A stretch of DNA of 64,000 bases from Desulfotruncus arcticus DSM 17038 (lineage in GTDB: Bacteria; Bacillota; Desulfotomaculia; Desulfotomaculales; Desulfallaceae). The stretch lies in the NCBI RefSeq assembly GCF_900113335.1, contig NZ_FOOX01000002.1:430665-494664 (forward strand). Reading direction: 5' to 3'. Below the pieces are notes generated by a model, which worked only from the letters and a program-made list of their open reading frames with translations, did not search any database and was not told the DNA's origin. Numbering within the stretch: position 1 is the first letter of the stretch; every line of letters starts with the position of its first letter. The translations under genes and the position numbers were made by a program. This document shows positions 41,691-50,845 of this stretch, one piece after another.

Positions 41691-43721
41691 ATGAATTTCA
41701 AGAAACTCTGCACTGCTTTAACTTTATCGGCCTTATTGGCATCCCCGCCCCTCTGGTCAAACGACACTGCTGCATACGCTCAGGATACCACTGAACAGGA
41801 TACCGCCAAAAAGGTGGTATTAACTCTGGACAGTAAAGACGCTTTGCTGAACGATGCCCCGTGCCAGCTTGAAATACCGCCTGTGCTGGTAGAAGGCACG
41901 GCATTTCTTCCCGCTCGCTTCGTGGCGGAGGAAATCCTCGGCGCCGCGGTAAACTGGGATGCAACCACAAGAATCATGGAAATAACCAAAGGTGAAGTTG
42001 ATGTTAAAATGCCTTTGGATACCGGAATGGCTTCAGTAAATGGTCAGGAAGTGGAAATAAGCAATCCGCCCTTTATAAAAGACGGGCGCACCCTGGTGCC
42101 GCTGCGTTTTTTGGCGGAAAACCTGAACATGTCCATAGAATTTAATGCTGAGGAAAAGACCATTACCATCACCGAAGTCATCACTGATGAGGCTGAGCCC
42201 GCACCCGTCAACCTGCCCCCGGTAATTACTTATCTGGGGTTGCCAAATGACGTGATTAAAATCGGGGAAGCGCCCAACTTTAATTATACATATGATAATG
42301 AAGAGGGAGAAATTATTACCGACGAGGAGTGGAGTTATCAACTTCCAGGCGATAGCCGGATCATGACAGGTAAACCCCGGGCCTTCTTCCAGCCCGGTGA
42401 ATACACGGTCAGCCTTAGAATAAAGGATGCCGCCGGAAACTCGAGTGAAACCTTTTCTACCGGTGTTACTGTAACTGATGAAATGCTCATGTCTGAAATG
42501 GCCTTTAGATTTTCCTCACCTGTATATGGTGAGCTGTTTGAGAATGCTCAAAATTTTAGTTTTAATCTGGTTGAACCCGGCGAGAACGTTGCTTTTGAAC
42601 GAACCGGGCCTGTTCTGCACCTGAGTAACAGCCCGGAGGTGGTGACCGGTTCCGGTATTCTTTATCAGAGCGATGCATCGGGCGATTTCAGGCTGTTGTA
42701 TCATCATCTGAATGGCTCCTCGGAAAAACAGTGCCTTTATGTCATCGCCGGAAACAACGGCCAGACCCCGGTTACCCTGAGTACCTTGAAATCCGGGGTG
42801 GGCGGCCCGGTAGCCGATTACATGAACCTGGGACAAACTGCGGCAATAAGATACCTGTCGTCTCAACCATCCGACTCCGTGACTATTCAACCCGGGAAAA
42901 AAATCATTTTAAACCCGGGCCTGCGCCCTTTGAATTATCAAGAAGCCGTTACAGGTATGCAGGACTTTCAGGCGGACGGTAACATAACCATCAGTGTGAT
43001 TATGGGCCCGCAGGAAGCACCGGAACAGGAGCAGGAACCTGAATTGGAACAAGAGCCGGAAGAAACACCGGGACAGGAGCAGGTACCTGAACAGGCGCCG
43101 GAAGAAACTCCGGCGCAGGGTGTGTCAATAATATTCTCCGATAACCCGCAAGAGGTGGAGCCGGATGAGGTTACGGGTGCTGACGGTGCTGACAGTGAGC
43201 CCGTTCCGGTAAAGACACCGGAGGAACTGCTGCAGGAAAAAATTGAGTACCTGTTATCCCTGCCGGTGTTGCCCCGAAACTCTAAACAGGTACGGGGTAT
43301 TTTCTCCAACGCGGACTACCTGGTGGACATACAGGGGAATGGCGGGCGAGAGGAAAAAATTGCCCTGGGCATGGAAACGCCCGGATTTGATACCTGGATT
43401 GAAGGCATAGACCCGCTTACGGGGGAAACTGTAAAGAACGTTGGCAATTACGGTGTGGTTTACCATTTAAAGATGTCTGCTTCCGAAAACACAGGCGTGC
43501 TGTTAAATCCCCGGGGCAGCGTTTTTAAAGGGGCTTTTCTGGGTCCTGACGGAAATGTTTACAAGGCTCCGTCAACCAGTTATTTCAACGGACTTAGACA
43601 GGCTGCCGTGCTGGGTGTTCTGGAAGCCGGTCAAACGGATGAATTCGTATATACGCCTCCCAGCGGTTCGGATACACCAATAATTTTGACATTGATACCC
43701 GAGGCATTTTGGGATAAATAA
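41691..43721 (+). CDS. Secreted protein with copper-amine-oxidase-N-like domains
   Basis: 676 aa, beginning with a signal peptide (about 1-29). Residues 45-165 hold a stalk of the copper amine oxidase N-terminal type, with the repeats VLVEGTAFLPARFVAEEI and KDGRTLVPLRFLAENL. A PKD-like segment follows (YSVSLRIKDAAGN-type region, about 200-265). The middle and C-terminal parts have no recognised family and are separated by a Glu/Pro/Gln-rich linker (about 440-480, PEQEQEPELEQEPEE). No LPXTG or SLH motif is seen, so wall attachment is unclear. Start ATG after GGAGG. Such stalk proteins are common in the envelopes of Desulfotomaculum-like Firmicutes. Confidence 0.75.
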   Translation: MNFKKLCTALTLSALLASPPLWSNDTAAYAQDTTEQDTAKKVVLTLDSKDALLNDAPCQLEIPPVLVEGTAFLPARFVAEEILGAAVNWDATTRIMEITKGEVDVKMPLDTGMASVNGQEVEISNPPFIKDGRTLVPLRFLAENLNMSIEFNAEEKTITITEVITDEAEPAPVNLPPVITYLGLPNDVIKIGEAPNFNYTYDNEEGEIITDEEWSYQLPGDSRIMTGKPRAFFQPGEYTVSLRIKDAAGNSSETFSTGVTVTDEMLMSEMAFRFSSPVYGELFENAQNFSFNLVEPGENVAFERTGPVLHLSNSPEVVTGSGILYQSDASGDFRLLYHHLNGSSEKQCLYVIAGNNGQTPVTLSTLKSGVGGPVADYMNLGQTAAIRYLSSQPSDSVTIQPGKKIILNPGLRPLNYQEAVTGMQDFQADGNITISVIMGPQEAPEQEQEPELEQEPEETPGQEQVPEQAPEETPAQGVSIIFSDNPQEVEPDEVTGADGADSEPVPVKTPEELLQEKIEYLLSLPVLPRNSKQVRGIFSNADYLVDIQGNGGREEKIALGMETPGFDTWIEGIDPLTGETVKNVGNYGVVYHLKMSASENTGVLLNPRGSVFKGAFLGPDGNVYKAPSTSYFNGLRQAAVLGVLEAGQTDEFVYTPPSGSDTPIILTLIPEAFWDK

Positions 43722-43746
43722 AGTAATGTCAAGGGCATTATGATCA

Positions 43747-43796
43747 GGGGGCGGGGTTGTTGATACTTAACAACTCCGTCCTTTTATTTTTTTTTG
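43747..43796 (+). terminator. Terminator of the secreted stalk protein gene
   Basis: Hairpin with GGGGCGGGGTTGTT and AACAACTCCGTCC arms (two G-T pairs) and a long T-run. The left arm overlaps an inverted relative of repeat R2, so a repeat may have been recruited as terminator. Confidence 0.8.
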
Positions 43797-43830
43797 GATT
43801 ATGGTGATGGTACATTTTTTATTTTTTGGT

Positions 43831-43858
43831 TGAAACTTTTTGGTGATAAAGGGGTATA
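43831..43858 (+). promoter_or_regulatory. ECF-type promoter of the sigma/anti-sigma operon
   Basis: TGAAAC (43831-43836), 16 bases, GGTATA (43853-43858). This matches the SigW/SigX class (TGAAAC-N16-CGTATA) in all but one base and lies 33 bases before the sigma gene, suggesting autoregulation. Confidence 0.65.
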
Positions 43859-43890
43859 GGTAATTGAAGGCCCAATAAGGAGGAACAGCG

Positions 43891-44469
43891 GTGGAAGATA
43901 ACGCCGACCAAAATTTGATTATCCGCTGCCGTGAAGGTGATGAGCAGGCCTGGCGTCAGCTGCTGGCCCGCTACGAAGTCTACGTTTATCGCCTGTGTTT
44001 ACGCATCGGCGGGTCGCGGGATGAAGCCCTGGACCTCACCCAGGAAGCGCTGGTTAAAGTGCTGACAGGGCTGAGCAAGTATCAACTTGGCCGGCCTTTT
44101 AAGCCTTGGTTGCGGCAGGTTACAGTCAATGCCTGCTTGAATTGCCTCAGGCGCCGTGCACCAACCACAATCTCTCTTGAACAGCCTGTTGCTGAAGACA
44201 TAGTACTGGGAGATACACTTACCGGCAACACAAACGACCCGGTGGATGCCGCGGAATGGCAGGATGCCCGTGAGGTACTCCGTCAAGCGATAAACGGGCT
44301 TTCTCCCCAGCAGCGCTTAGTACTTGTGATGCGGCACCAGGAAGGGCTTAGCTATGAAGAAATAGCAGTTACTACCGACCTGCCTATAGGCACGGTAAAA
44401 ACCCATCTTTTCAGGGCTCGACAGGAGTTGAGGCGGAAATTGGGCAGCGTTTATGAATGGGAGGGATAA
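43891..44469 (+). CDS. ECF RNA polymerase sigma factor (SigW-like)
   Basis: 192 aa. Region 2 (about 20-85) contains DEALDLTQEALVKVL; region 4 (about 125-185) contains SPQQRLVLVMRHQEGLSYEEIAVTTDLPIGTVKTHLFRAR. It directs transcription of envelope-stress-type genes. GTG start (GTGGAAGATAAC) after AAGGAGG. It is followed three bases later by its anti-sigma factor. An ECF-type promoter upstream suggests that it transcribes its own operon, which includes DUF2953 and possibly the gerW-like gene. Confidence 0.9.
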   Translation: MEDNADQNLIIRCREGDEQAWRQLLARYEVYVYRLCLRIGGSRDEALDLTQEALVKVLTGLSKYQLGRPFKPWLRQVTVNACLNCLRRRAPTTISLEQPVAEDIVLGDTLTGNTNDPVDAAEWQDAREVLRQAINGLSPQQRLVLVMRHQEGLSYEEIAVTTDLPIGTVKTHLFRARQELRRKLGSVYEWEG

Positions 44470-44472
44470 AAT

Positions 44473-44922
44473 TTGAAGTGCAGCAAGGAAGCATTACAAG
44501 CTTTTCTGGATGGCGAATTGCAACAAAACGAAATTGAAGCTGTCCGTCGGCACCTTGGTTGCTGCCCCGCCTGCCGGCAGGAATTGTCCCGGCTCAGACT
44601 GCTCTGGCTGGAATTGCAGCAGGATGAGAAAATTGAAATTCCCCCGGAACTCCCATTTATTCGCCAGCAGGCTATAGCCAGAGCCAAAGCAATCATCCAA
44701 GAAACAAAGGATACAGAAGATGTGGAACAAAGACCGGGAATCAGTCTTTGGGAAGCCCAAAAGCTAGCCTGGCAGCCGGCCCTCGCCGGGGTGTCCCGGA
44801 TTCCAGGCCCGCGACAGTTGGGGCGTTTAGCTAAAGCAACCGGGCGCGAACTGCCCGCTGTGTTCCGGGGTGTTTCAGCTGTAGTGGGCAGGATTGTCGG
44901 CAAAAGGCGTGATCAGCGTTGA
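44473..44922 (+). CDS. Anti-sigma factor with zinc-finger (ZAS-like) domain
   Basis: 149 aa. The N-terminal 45 residues are a putative zinc-finger of the anti-ECF type: CSKEALQAFLDGEL followed by RRHLGCCPACRQEL, with His and two Cys of the HxxxCxxC motif. The rest is basic and has no membrane helix, so unlike RsiW it is likely a soluble anti-sigma. TTG start at 44473. Its stop overlaps the DUF2953 start (TTGA). Confidence 0.82.
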   Translation: MKCSKEALQAFLDGELQQNEIEAVRRHLGCCPACRQELSRLRLLWLELQQDEKIEIPPELPFIRQQAIARAKAIIQETKDTEDVEQRPGISLWEAQKLAWQPALAGVSRIPGPRQLGRLAKATGRELPAVFRGVSAVVGRIVGKRRDQR

Positions 44923-45650
44923 GTGGGAAGATAATATTATTCTTTATTCTGGTCCTATTGCCTTTGGGGCTGTTAAGCGTGCCGGTAACCTTTAAAGCCA
45001 GGGGGGCCTGGGGTCCCGGGAACAAGATGATGAATTTCAATCTAGCCTGGGGCTGGAAGCTGCTTTGCACGACCATAGGAATTAACGGAAGGGAAAAGTT
45101 GATCCGGATTCGTTTTGCCGGAATAGCATTTTCTCCCCCTGGTAAAAAAACTGAAACAACTGCAATAAAGACAAAAACGATTCCAAAAACAGTTCCAAAG
45201 AAAATTTCTAAAAAGAAAACCAGACGGAGGGAAGAAAAAAACAAATTCAGCCCTGCAGCAATTAAAATGCTGTTGAATAAGGAATTGCTGACCGTTACTT
45301 TGGGGTACCTTATAAAGATTATTAAATCGATCCGTCTCCGGCTGCTAGTGAACGGTGTATATGGCACCGGCGACCCGGCTTTAACCGGAATGCTCGCCGG
45401 GTTAATCGCTGCGCTGCACGCCGGGCATTTCAACCTTGACCTGGAGGCCGACTTTAGCGAGCCCATTATTGATATAGCCGGGGAAATATCCGGCCGGATC
45501 ATACCAATTGCTATTGTGTGGTTTACCATATGCATTATCCTGACCAAGACGGTCCGGCGGTTGTGGTGGACCCATCTTAAAACCAAATTAATCTCGTTAA
45601 CCGCCGCTAAGACTCCCGCCTCGCATAAGGAAAGGGGACACACCTGCTGA
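44919..45650 (+). CDS. DUF2953 family membrane protein (YtfI-like), C-terminus rewritten by a repeat
   Basis: 243 aa. There is one N-terminal membrane helix (about 3-22), a beta-rich segment, a very basic linker (KKISKKKTRRREEKNK) and a second hydrophobic segment near 190-208 (IPIAIVWFTICIILT). This is the DUF2953 family, usually next to ytfJ/gerW in spore formers, as here. From about residue 226 the reading frame runs into the repeat that begins at 45593, so the last 18 residues (ISLTAAKTPASH...) are encoded by mobile DNA. The native end has therefore been replaced. TTG start at 44919. Role: probably sporulation or germination; not established. Confidence 0.8.
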   Translation: MSGKIILFFILVLLPLGLLSVPVTFKARGAWGPGNKMMNFNLAWGWKLLCTTIGINGREKLIRIRFAGIAFSPPGKKTETTAIKTKTIPKTVPKKISKKKTRRREEKNKFSPAAIKMLLNKELLTVTLGYLIKIIKSIRLRLLVNGVYGTGDPALTGMLAGLIAALHAGHFNLDLEADFSEPIIDIAGEISGRIIPIAIVWFTICIILTKTVRRLWWTHLKTKLISLTAAKTPASHKERGHTC

Positions 45651-45769
45651 AGCTTGGGTATTTCTCTGGGGATAGGAATGTCCCCAACTAATGGAGTTAA
45701 GCGGCGATAAACTCGAAATAAGGGCGACTAAGGTTCAGGTGGGGTCAAAACCCCACCTGAACCAAGTCT
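45593..45769. repeat. Mosaic palindromic repeat element, copy 2 (PATE-like with nested REP)
   Basis: Same modules as 25052-25227 in a different order. Hairpin A (CTCGTTAACCGCCGCTAAG ... GAGTTAAGCGGC) is split by module C (45634-45685, GGGGACACACCT to GAATGTCCCC). Module B and an intact module D follow; D is a perfect 14-bp hairpin, GGTTCAGGTGGGGT-CAAA-ACCCCACCTGAACC in two arms. Its left end overlaps the 3' end of the DUF2953 gene. The contrast between copies shows that module C moves independently. Confidence 0.78.
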
Positions 45770-45805
45770 TCTTTATCAGAAGAAAACCAAAGGAGGCAAC
45801 ACAAT

Positions 45806-46156
45806 ATGTTTAAGGAAAACATTGAAGCTCTGGTATCCCATTTGGAAAATATTATATCGACCAAGACCATTGTCGGCGAGCCTATTATCAGCGGCAACAC
45901 AACCATTATCCCCATCGTTACCGCCGCTGTGGGTTTTGGTACCGGCAGTGGAGAAGGGCAGGACGATAAGCATCAGGGAGGCAAAGGAGCAGGCGGCGGC
46001 GCCGGGATGAAGCTTACTCCCTCAGCACTGCTGATCATCCAGGGGGATAATGTGCAGGTATATTCCCTTGCCCAGAAGGGCAGTCTGGCTAAATTGGCGG
46101 AAATTATTCCTGAGGTAATCGGGAAGTTTAAGCCCAGTGATAAAGTTGAACAATAA
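45806..46156 (+). CDS. ytfJ: GerW family sporulation protein (YtfJ)
   Basis: 116 aa. IISGNTTIIPIVTAAVGFGTGSG, here abbreviated by its key parts TTIIPI and VGFGTG, followed by a Gly-rich stretch (GGKGAGGGAG) and LTPSALLII, is the signature of YtfJ/GerW, a protein made in the forespore that affects germination. ATG after AAAGGAGGC. Its presence is direct evidence for a spore former. It is separated from its usual partner DUF2953 by the inserted repeat, which may have uncoupled the two genes. Confidence 0.92.
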   Translation: MFKENIEALVSHLENIISTKTIVGEPIISGNTTIIPIVTAAVGFGTGSGEGQDDKHQGGKGAGGGAGMKLTPSALLIIQGDNVQVYSLAQKGSLAKLAEIIPEVIGKFKPSDKVEQ

Positions 46157-46174
46157 CACTCCATAAATATAGCT

Positions 46175-46203
46175 AACCCTCGTTCCGTCGAACGGGGGTT
46201 TCC
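46175..46203 (+). terminator. Terminator of the ytfJ gene
   Basis: AACCCTCGTTC-CGTC-GAACGGGGGTT hairpin and a short T-run, 18 bases after the stop. Confidence 0.75.
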
Positions 46204-46225
46204 TTGTTGGATGCGAAGCGGCGGT

Positions 46226-46250
46226 TGTCAATAACCCCGGCCCCCTGACA
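46226..46250. repeat. Short dispersed repeat R2, copy 2
   Basis: TGTCAATAACCCCGG... ending CCTGACA; one or two bases differ from the copies at 25016 and 57382. The rest of the 46.2-46.5 kb gap shows no gene; an AAAGGAGGG at 46445-46452 has no start codon at a useful distance in the following frame. Confidence 0.65.
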
Positions 46251-46498
46251 TGCGCAAGGATTTTGTCATTAGATTTGTTAAATTATTTACGTAATTTTTA
46301 CAGCCAAACCTATTGCGTCTGTTGTGCTTGGTACAATATAGTAGTTAGGAGATTTTGTATACATAGCGTCTGGATTTAGCATGCAGCAGTGCGATGTTTC
46401 AACGGTGAAACACGACTTAAGAATATTTTAGCCAATTAATTGATAAAGGAGGGACAGCCCGCAGCTTTTCGTTACAGGAAAAGCAGAAGGCAAAGGCT

Positions 46499-47590
46499 TT
46501 GCGCAATAAAAAAATAACCTGGTTGGCAATAAGCTTGGTATTAGCCATATTAATAGTTACTTTTACCCTTAAAATAAAAAATAAACCTTCAGGACAACCC
46601 GAGCCGGCGGAAGCAAAGGCCAAGCTAGTGGTTGTAGAAACAGTTACCCGGGATAAGGCCCAACGTTTGTCCGAAATTTCAGCGACCCTGGAAGCTGACA
46701 ATGAAACTTTGCTTTCCTTTGAAGTTCCCGGTCAAATAGTGGACTTGCCCTACAAGGAAGGTGACAGGGTTAAATCCGGTACTGTTCTGGCCCGGGTAAA
46801 CGCGACGGAATTCAGTCTGCAGGTGGCTCAGGCGGATGCGGGGTTAAATAAAGCCCGGGTTGGTTACCAGCAAGCCCAGCAGGATTTTGACCGCATTGAA
46901 CAGCTTTACCGGGAAGGCGTTGTTGCCCAGTCTGATTACGAAAAGGCCCGTGACGGTTTGCAGGTGGCAGAAGAGGATTATCTCCAGGCACAGCAATCAG
47001 CGGATTTACTGGAACAGGATAAGACAAGCCTGATTGCGCCAATTGACGGCACCATTCTTGTCAAATACGTCACCCGGGGGCAGATAACGTCCGCGGGCTC
47101 GCCTGTTTATAGTATTGGCCGGCTTGACCCGTTAAAAGCTGTTTTACCAATACCGGATAATGAAATTGCCAATTGGCACCAAGGCGACAAAGTACAACTA
47201 ACCCTGTACGGAGCAGAGCGCGAGGGGCGGGTTTCCCGTATCTACCCGTCCACCAATAGCGGCACCGGCACGGTAGGGGTGGAAGTGACTGTGGCGAACC
47301 TGAAACAAGATTGGTTGCCCGGTCAGGTAGTAATGGCCAACCGGCCTGAGACGAGGGAAGGTTTGTATGTTCCCGTAAGCGCAGTGATCAACCGGGGCGA
47401 AGATAAACCTTACGTATTTCTGGCCATAGCAGGTAAGGCAGTTAAAAGATCGGTTACCATTGGTGAACTTTTTGGAGATAATCTGGAAATTACCTCGGGC
47501 TTAACCGCAGGGGACAGGATTGTGGTAAAAGGGGCCGACCAATTATTTGAGGGCGATGCCATTGAAGATCCGGGAGGTAACGGTAAGTGA
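46499..47590 (+). CDS. RND efflux membrane-fusion protein
   Basis: 363 aa. N-terminal membrane anchor (about 5-23), lipoyl half (LLSFEVPGQIVDLPYKEGDRV), coiled-coil hairpin (about 95-160), second lipoyl half (LIAPIDGTILVKYVTRGQ) and beta-barrel. This is the MdtA/AcrA adaptor family of the RND type. The TTG at 46499 has AGAAGG eight bases upstream; an AAAGGAGGG at 46445 has no usable start codon after it although the frame is open. The stop overlaps the RND gene (GTGA). Confidence 0.85.
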   Translation: MRNKKITWLAISLVLAILIVTFTLKIKNKPSGQPEPAEAKAKLVVVETVTRDKAQRLSEISATLEADNETLLSFEVPGQIVDLPYKEGDRVKSGTVLARVNATEFSLQVAQADAGLNKARVGYQQAQQDFDRIEQLYREGVVAQSDYEKARDGLQVAEEDYLQAQQSADLLEQDKTSLIAPIDGTILVKYVTRGQITSAGSPVYSIGRLDPLKAVLPIPDNEIANWHQGDKVQLTLYGAEREGRVSRIYPSTNSGTGTVGVEVTVANLKQDWLPGQVVMANRPETREGLYVPVSAVINRGEDKPYVFLAIAGKAVKRSVTIGELFGDNLEITSGLTAGDRIVVKGADQLFEGDAIEDPGGNGK

Positions 47591-50500
47591 TTGAGTATTT
47601 TTTACGCAAGCGTAAGATCACCCTGCTATTTTTTATTATGATAGTTATTCTTGGTATTCTTACCGCTTTCCAACTTCCCCGGCAAGAGCAGCCCGATGTA
47701 ATCATCAGTGTAGCGACGGTGACCACAATTTTCCCCGGTGCTTCTCCCGAGAAAGTGGAGCAGACAGTTACCAATAAGATTGAGCAGCATATCAAAGAAA
47801 TTCAAGGCATCAAAACAATAGAATCGGATTCGGGGTCCGGTTACTCATCCATTGTTGTTTATCTTAAGGACGACGTTGACCCGAAAGAAAAATGGGATGA
47901 ACTGCGCAAAAAGGTTACAGACGCTGAGGGAGATTTGCCGGATGGTGTGGAAAAGCCGCTGGTTAATGACGACCTGGCCGCCATAGCGTTTTTTTCCTTT
48001 AATATTGCGGCCAGGGATCAGAGTCAACTTTATGGCCTGCGGGAAACCATTGAAAACTGGAAAGATCAGCTCAGGACGGTACCGGGCATAGCTGATGTAG
48101 AGTTTTGGGGACTGCCGGAACAGGAGGTCCGGGTTGAACTGGATACGTGGAAGCTCAGACACTACGGTATAACTTGGACTCAAGTGATGGCCGCTATTCA
48201 GGGTGAAAATGAAAGGGTGCCCATTGGTGACATGGAAGTAGCGGGCCGAAACTACCAGTTAAAATTGCCTGAAGATTACCAATGGGAGAATTTGAATAAG
48301 GTAATCGTAGCCGTTACCCCGGAAGGATTTCCGGTATATTTAAAGGATGTGGGCAAGGCCTATTTGACCACGGAAAAAGCGGATGTCTACGCCTATCAGG
48401 ACGGCCAGCCTTGCGCCATTATGGGCCTAAGCGTTGAGAAGGGCACGGACGTACCTTCGCTGCACCGGCGTGTTGAACAAATGCTTAATAAACTTTCTCA
48501 TAATTTGCCTCCGAGCGTCAAGGTTACACCGGTATATTCCCAAAAAAAACAGGTTGATGACATGTCCCATGAACTTTATCGGGAAATGATCATTGCTGTT
48601 TTAGCGGTATTATTGGTCTGCACCCTGGGGCTGAACCTGGTAACCGCAATGATGGTGGCGATAGCCATCCCCATTTCCATGGCGGTGGGGCTGATATTCC
48701 TGCCTTTTCTGGGGATTACCCTCAATATGATGTCTATTTTCGGGTTGATCGTGGTACTGGGTGTCCTGGTGGATGACGCGGTGGTGGTTAACGATAACAT
48801 TGAAAGGCGCCTGGATGTGCTGAAGGAATCCAATTTTAATGCTTCCGTCAAGGGTGCCAGGGAAGTTTCCGTGTCCATCCTGACCGCCACTTTAGCCACC
48901 ATATTTTCTTTTGGACCGCTGATGTTTATTTCAGGCATCAGTGGGGATTTCATTCGGCCCATACCAATAGTGGTTAGCCTGACCATGCTGGCTTCAATGG
49001 TGATGGCCTTAACGATCATACCTATTTTCCGCAACTGGTATGAAGCGCGTCATGGTAATGTTGATAATGGCAATACTGAAACAAGTGGCCACAGGTCGGC
49101 GGGCCTGCTGGGGACACAGTTTAAACGCCTTACCCGGTGGTACTCGGGGCGTTTGATGCCCCGTATACTGGAGCGTCCTTTGCGTGTCGGTCTGACCGGT
49201 GTTTTAATCGGCACTCTGGCATACGGCCTGATACCCTTTACCCCTGTGGAATTATTCCCGACGGCCAACCGTGAGGAACTTCCCATCAATATCCGTTTGC
49301 CCAAGGGGAGTGATATTGAAGAAACCAATAAAATTATTCAGGAAGTGCAGGCGTGGGTGGCCAAACAGCCTGGAGTAAAGGAAGTGACAGCCTGTGCGGG
49401 GGGGCGTCCGGGGCTTTGGTACGGGGGCGGAACAGGCCTTGATGGAATGTCCGATGAAAACGGCCAGGTTATGGCCAAGGTTGACCTGGATCAGGTCAAC
49501 ACCACTGAATTAGTGGATAAATGGCGGGATGAGCTTGGCCCCCAATACCCTGGTGTGACTATTAACCCCTGGGAACTGAAAACCGGGCCGCCGGTGGGCA
49601 ACCCAATTGAAATTCACCTGTACGGAGAGGATATTGACCAACTGCGGGCCATGGCCCAGCAAATTAAAGACAAAATATCAAGGGTGCCGGGCGCCAGGGA
49701 TGTGCAGGACAGCTTTGGCTTGGACGATAATACCCTGGAATTTACAATCAACAGGGGTATGATGGAACAAAAAATGATCACCTATACCGACCTATCCCGT
49801 ACTTTACGTTTGGCCGGTGAGGGGATCACAGCCGGCGAGTTTGACAATGGGAAAAAACTCCTCGATATTAACATCTATGCCCAAAGCCCGGGCACCGATC
49901 CCATGTCCGTATTCCAGCACCTTACGGTGCCAAATGCGTCGGGTCAACAAATTCCGCTGACGGAGTTGGCTGCTGTGCAGCCCTCTTTTGACATACAAAA
50001 CATCCCGCATCGCAACTTGACCAGATCAGTTTCCATAACCGGCGACGTGCGGGGGAGGACGGCCACCGAGGTAATGGCCGATATTACCCCCATCTTGGAA
50101 AAAACAAATTTTCCGGATGGCTACCGCTGGGAAGTGGGTGGGGAGATGACAGAACAGACCGATATATTCATCGACATGGGCAAACTCTCAATTATTGTAT
50201 TTTTCCTGATCTTTATCCAGATAGTCATCCAGTTTTATTCTTTAAGCCTGCCCCTGTTGATTATGAGCACCGTTTATCTGGCCGCGGCGGGCAGTTTAAT
50301 CGGACTGTTTATTACACAAACGCCGCTTGGCTTTATGACCATGATGGGGGTCATTTCCCTGGCGGGAATTGTGGTGCGCAACGGTATTGTGTTAATCGAC
50401 TTCATCGAAAAGGACCGGGCCGAAGGAGCGGAATTGAAACAGGCGGTGCTCCGGGCCGGAGAAGCGCGGCTACGACCAATCCTGCTGACCTCGATGACAG

Positions 50501-50691
50501 CAGTGGCCGGCCTGACACCTCTGGCCCTATCAGGCAATCCGTTATTCGCACCCCTGGCGATGACCATTATTTCGGGTCTGATATTTTCCACGATGCTTAC
50601 ATTAATTATCGTACCGGCTTTATACACGGTACTGGCGCAGTATAAAAATGGCCTTACCGTGAACTCGACAAATGATCTTAAACGGTCTTAA
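47587..50691 (+). CDS. RND family efflux transporter (AcrB/MdtB-like)
   Basis: 1034 aa, the full length for the HAE1-type RND pumps. One membrane helix comes first, then a large extracytoplasmic loop, five helices (about 330-510, with GLIVVLGVLVDDAVVVNDNIERRL carrying the Asp pair of helix 4), a second large loop, and the final helices (about 855-1020). Substrates leave with the proton gradient. GTG start overlaps the adaptor gene by four bases. No outer-membrane channel is encoded, as expected for a Gram-positive-type cell. Substrate unknown. Confidence 0.93.
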   Translation: MIEYFLRKRKITLLFFIMIVILGILTAFQLPRQEQPDVIISVATVTTIFPGASPEKVEQTVTNKIEQHIKEIQGIKTIESDSGSGYSSIVVYLKDDVDPKEKWDELRKKVTDAEGDLPDGVEKPLVNDDLAAIAFFSFNIAARDQSQLYGLRETIENWKDQLRTVPGIADVEFWGLPEQEVRVELDTWKLRHYGITWTQVMAAIQGENERVPIGDMEVAGRNYQLKLPEDYQWENLNKVIVAVTPEGFPVYLKDVGKAYLTTEKADVYAYQDGQPCAIMGLSVEKGTDVPSLHRRVEQMLNKLSHNLPPSVKVTPVYSQKKQVDDMSHELYREMIIAVLAVLLVCTLGLNLVTAMMVAIAIPISMAVGLIFLPFLGITLNMMSIFGLIVVLGVLVDDAVVVNDNIERRLDVLKESNFNASVKGAREVSVSILTATLATIFSFGPLMFISGISGDFIRPIPIVVSLTMLASMVMALTIIPIFRNWYEARHGNVDNGNTETSGHRSAGLLGTQFKRLTRWYSGRLMPRILERPLRVGLTGVLIGTLAYGLIPFTPVELFPTANREELPINIRLPKGSDIEETNKIIQEVQAWVAKQPGVKEVTACAGGRPGLWYGGGTGLDGMSDENGQVMAKVDLDQVNTTELVDKWRDELGPQYPGVTINPWELKTGPPVGNPIEIHLYGEDIDQLRAMAQQIKDKISRVPGARDVQDSFGLDDNTLEFTINRGMMEQKMITYTDLSRTLRLAGEGITAGEFDNGKKLLDINIYAQSPGTDPMSVFQHLTVPNASGQQIPLTELAAVQPSFDIQNIPHRNLTRSVSITGDVRGRTATEVMADITPILEKTNFPDGYRWEVGGEMTEQTDIFIDMGKLSIIVFFLIFIQIVIQFYSLSLPLLIMSTVYLAAAGSLIGLFITQTPLGFMTMMGVISLAGIVVRNGIVLIDFIEKDRAEGAELKQAVLRAGEARLRPILLTSMTAVAGLTPLALSGNPLFAPLAMTIISGLIFSTMLTLIIVPALYTVLAQYKNGLTVNSTNDLKRS

Positions 50692-50717
50692 TTACCTTCT
50701 TAAAAAAACCCCGGTGT

Positions 50718-50750
50718 ATTTCCTGGCAAATTATGCCCAGGAAATATTTT
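50718..50750 (+). terminator. Terminator of the RND operon
   Basis: ATTTCCTGG / CCAGGAAAT perfect 9-bp stem with a 10-base loop and an ATTTTAT tail, 27 bases after the stop. Confidence 0.75.
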
Positions 50751-50845
50751 ATAAATGTATACATGCTGTTTAATGCAATTGTTGAATTAGAAGTGTTTCG
50801 TTGTATTTTTAACTAAGATGATGCGGCTAAGGCTGTGGCTTTTTC

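Noticed and set aside
44831..45643. 270-codon minus-strand frame
   Set aside because: Antisense to the DUF2953 gene and the anti-sigma gene, whose frames, overlaps and families are convincing.
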